Source of the DNA: Bactericera cockerelli
Lineage: Eukaryota; Arthropoda; Insecta; Hemiptera; Triozidae
Direction: 5' to 3'
Length of the DNA stretch: 64,000 nucleotides
NCBI GenBank assembly: GCA_024516035.1
Contig: CM044957.1
Location: 47,164,300 to 47,228,299 of the forward strand
Shown: piece by piece, positions 11,816 to 64,000 of the stretch
Layout: every line of letters begins with the position of its first letter
Numbering within the stretch: position 1 is the stretch's first letter
Notes under the pieces: model-generated
The model's database searches: none
The model's input: only the letters and a program-made list of their open reading frames with translations
What the model was told of the DNA's origin: nothing
Translations under genes and position numbers: made by a program

Positions 11816-11998
11816 AATAATAATATCGTCTTATTTATTCTGCCCAATTAGGACTAATAGTTCCCATTATGCAGCAGCAAGACGTATATATTATGTGGTC
11901 AAGTCCCAAGTGGGAGGATAACATGTCATGCCGCGGCTGGGTTTCGAACCCGGGACCATTGGATTACCAGACAGACGCCTTGACCACTGAGCTACCGA
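11816..11998 (-). mobile_element. SINE-B (tRNA-derived)
   Basis: The minus strand begins TTCGGTAGCTCAGTGGTCAA and carries GGGTTCGAAACCC. It ends at GGGCAGAATAAATAAGACG. It lies directly next to the SINE-A copy. Confidence 0.8.
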
Positions 11999-12031
11999 AA
12001 CAAAACTAAAGAATTATTCAATCCAAAGTAA

Positions 12032-12164
12032 ACTCTAAGGGCGGAATTAATAGACGTTTTTGTAATAACTCTGTGGCGCTAAGTCACGGATTGCGTACCT
12101 ACTGTGTAAGATAGAGAAAACTGACGCTTAGCAATAGAATTTGTCTATTAATTTTGCCCTAAAA
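12032..12164. mobile_element. Foldback MITE, about 130 bp
   Basis: The ends are inverted (TAAGGGCGGAATTAATAGAC and GTCTATTAATTTTGCCCTA) and both flanks carry AAACTC, a possible duplication. There is no coding capacity. A copy split by SINE-F appears to lie at about 42,338-42,685. Confidence 0.65.
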
Positions 12165-12254
12165 CTCTTCAAGATGCGATCAGTATCCACGATGCGTAAT
12201 TTGTTTGTAACTATTCTCAACAGTTCTTCTGAGCTATTTTCAAGCAAGATTCTT

Positions 12255-12515
12255 ATCATTATGAAATTCTTTATTAACATCACATATTATGGACAAACAA
12301 ATAATGATAAAAATTAAAGTACTAAATTGAGAACAATATAAACAAGAAAAAGATAAGTACCATCTAATATAAACCATGACGGGGGATGGCACGAATGACG
12401 ACTAAGTCGTTAAAGTGCAACTATAAAAAACAGATAAACAACATAGATAAAATATTTACAGATGTCCTAACTAAAAGCGGTTTTATTGCCTATGGCAATC
12501 TCTTCCACCCAACCC
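12255..12515 (-). repeat. Repeat family G copy
   Basis: It runs from ATTCTTTATTAACATCACA to GTTTTATTGCCTATGGCAAT and CTCTTCCACCCAACCC, matching the other family G copies. An internal insertion of about 40 bp is visible. Confidence 0.6.
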
Positions 12516-12590
12516 ATAAGTGTACCAGCGAGGAACTCCTTATCCTGCCTGACTGGCGCTTTCCTTCAACCTTGTCTTGTAAAATTAAAC

Positions 12591-12776
12591 CTAATAATAC
12601 TCTTTAGTGGAAGGTAACCACTGGGCGATGTTAATGCTCAAAACATTTTCTACGACCTAACGCTCAGAGTCTTTTTATTATGTGGTCACAAACTCAAAAT
12701 AAAGAGGAAAAATTCATGTACTGGTGGGATTCGAACCAACGATCCCTACGCTACCTGGATTACCAGACTAGACTAA
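12591..12776 (-). mobile_element. SINE-C (tRNA-derived)
   Basis: The minus strand has a truncated head (TAGTCTGGTAATCCAGGTAG), a GGTTCGAATCCCACC B box, and the body to ACTAAAGAGTATTATTAGG. Confidence 0.75.
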
Positions 12777-12903
12777 CCCAGCCTACAGGATCATACAGAA
12801 ATGTGTTATCATTTGTAACGTGTTCGTGTCTTTTAAATGTTTACATGGATTCTTTCCGTAAAATATCTAATTGCCTTCGAGCATATTACCATCATCATCA
12901 TTA

Positions 12904-13293
12904 GCCAGCCTCCGTGGCGTAATGGTTGTGACTACTGCTCTTAGTCCAGAGGTCTCGAGTTCGACTCCCGATTGGGGCAGACTTTTCGAAGAAAATTCTG
13001 TCACAAAATATCTATTTAAGGCCGCAGTGACAAAGAGCTTTCGTAGCCGACAGCCCTACATATACCAAACACGTGAGGCTGCCACTTCCGGCCCTACCCA
13101 GGCTGGGTGAAGTTAATGTGGTAGCTGGTACGATTCCCAGCGAATGGAGGGTAAAACCCCCGTCCTGACTATCTCAAATTAGGACGTTAAAACTGAACAG
13201 GAATCAACTGGTCATAATAAATCTAATTAGGTCGCAGTGTTAATTGTAAAGGGTTTCACTGAAAATCCTGCAACCAGATCAGATAATAGTAAA
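12904..13293 (+). mobile_element. SINE-A, longest copy in the window
   Basis: The head is GCCTCCGTGGCGTAATGG and the B box GAGTTCGACTCCCG. The core is CCCAGGCTGGGTGAAGTTAA and the tail GGTTTCACTGAAAATCCTG. An extra insert (about 13,000-13,060) separates head and core. Confidence 0.8.
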
Positions 13294-13413
13294 ACCCAGC
13301 CACAGGATGATACGGAAATATGTTATCATTTGTAACGTGTTTGTGTTTTTTTAAATGTTTACATGGATTTGTTCCGTAAGTATAATTGCCTTTGAGCATC
13401 ATTACCATTAATC

Positions 13414-13444
<31 letters not shown>

Positions 13445-13516
13445 GGCATTGGTATTCAAGCCATTCCATACAGCCACATTAATCGGTTAATGAATTCTCT
13501 TGACCATTCTCCACAG

Positions 13517-63843
<50,327 letters not shown>

Positions 63844-64000
63844 TGAATTTTATATATTTTATTAAACATAAAAAAACATTATTGAAAAGATCATCTTTAG
63901 GATGACAACCCAAAACGCTAGCAGCATTGCCTCGTTGAACTGCAAGGCATATTTGTTGCAGCAAATAATTTAAGAAAAGAAAAGATCTTGGGTCTTCGGT

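Overview
This is a eukaryotic nuclear window, AT-rich and crowded with transposable elements. It carries one large intron-rich gene on the + strand and little else that is single-copy. Dense tRNA-derived SINEs, a 5S-rRNA-derived SINE, RTE-like and Jockey/CR1-like LINEs, Helitrons and many small DNA transposons point to an invertebrate. I favour an arthropod, perhaps a hemipteran insect, but that is an impression and not a result.

The gene is an ABC transporter of subfamily C that looks most like ABCC5/MRP5. I could chain about 25 exons from about 13.5 kb (N-terminus, uncertain) to 63,803 (NBD2 Walker A and Q-loop). The last exons (NBD2 signature, Walker B, C-terminus) lie beyond the window. 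Splice phases agree at nearly every junction. The order is: N-terminal leader (exons 0-2), TMD1 (3-9), linker (10-11), NBD1 (12-15), TMD2 (16-22), NBD2 (23-24). Exons 1, 6 and 10 contain small frame lesions that look like missing bases. They could be consensus errors or early decay.

The most striking pattern is that about half of the exons have one splice junction locally amplified into a tandem array. The repeat unit always spans the exon-intron border: a 5' splice site for exons 0, 2, 3, 10, 12, 14, 19 and 21, and a 3' splice site for exons 4, 5, 15, 16 and 22. Units range from 33 to about 300 bp and copy number from 2 to about 200. The extreme case is the exon 3 donor, copied as a 39-bp unit over about 11 kb (19.1-29.95 kb). 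The real exon always sits at the edge of its array, so each of these introns holds several to hundreds of decoy splice sites. I know of no name for this arrangement.

Layout: 1-13.5 kb, TE-dominated upstream DNA (hAT-type MITE, LINE with a nested Helitron, many SINEs). 13.5-18.7 kb, N-terminal exons, with exon 2 between two inverted MITE copies. 18.7-30 kb, giant exon 3 donor array with a LINE inserted. 30-40 kb, exons 4-9, including a candidate pair of mutually exclusive exons (36.2 and 39.75 kb) and a three-level nested TE. 40-52 kb, exons 10-15 (NBD1), an RTE-type LINE and arrays. 52-64 kb, exons 16-24 with further arrays, SINEs and Helitrons.

All family names and ABCC5 comparisons are from memory. 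Boundaries of old repeats are approximate (about 5-30 bp). SINE family letters A-M are my own labels.
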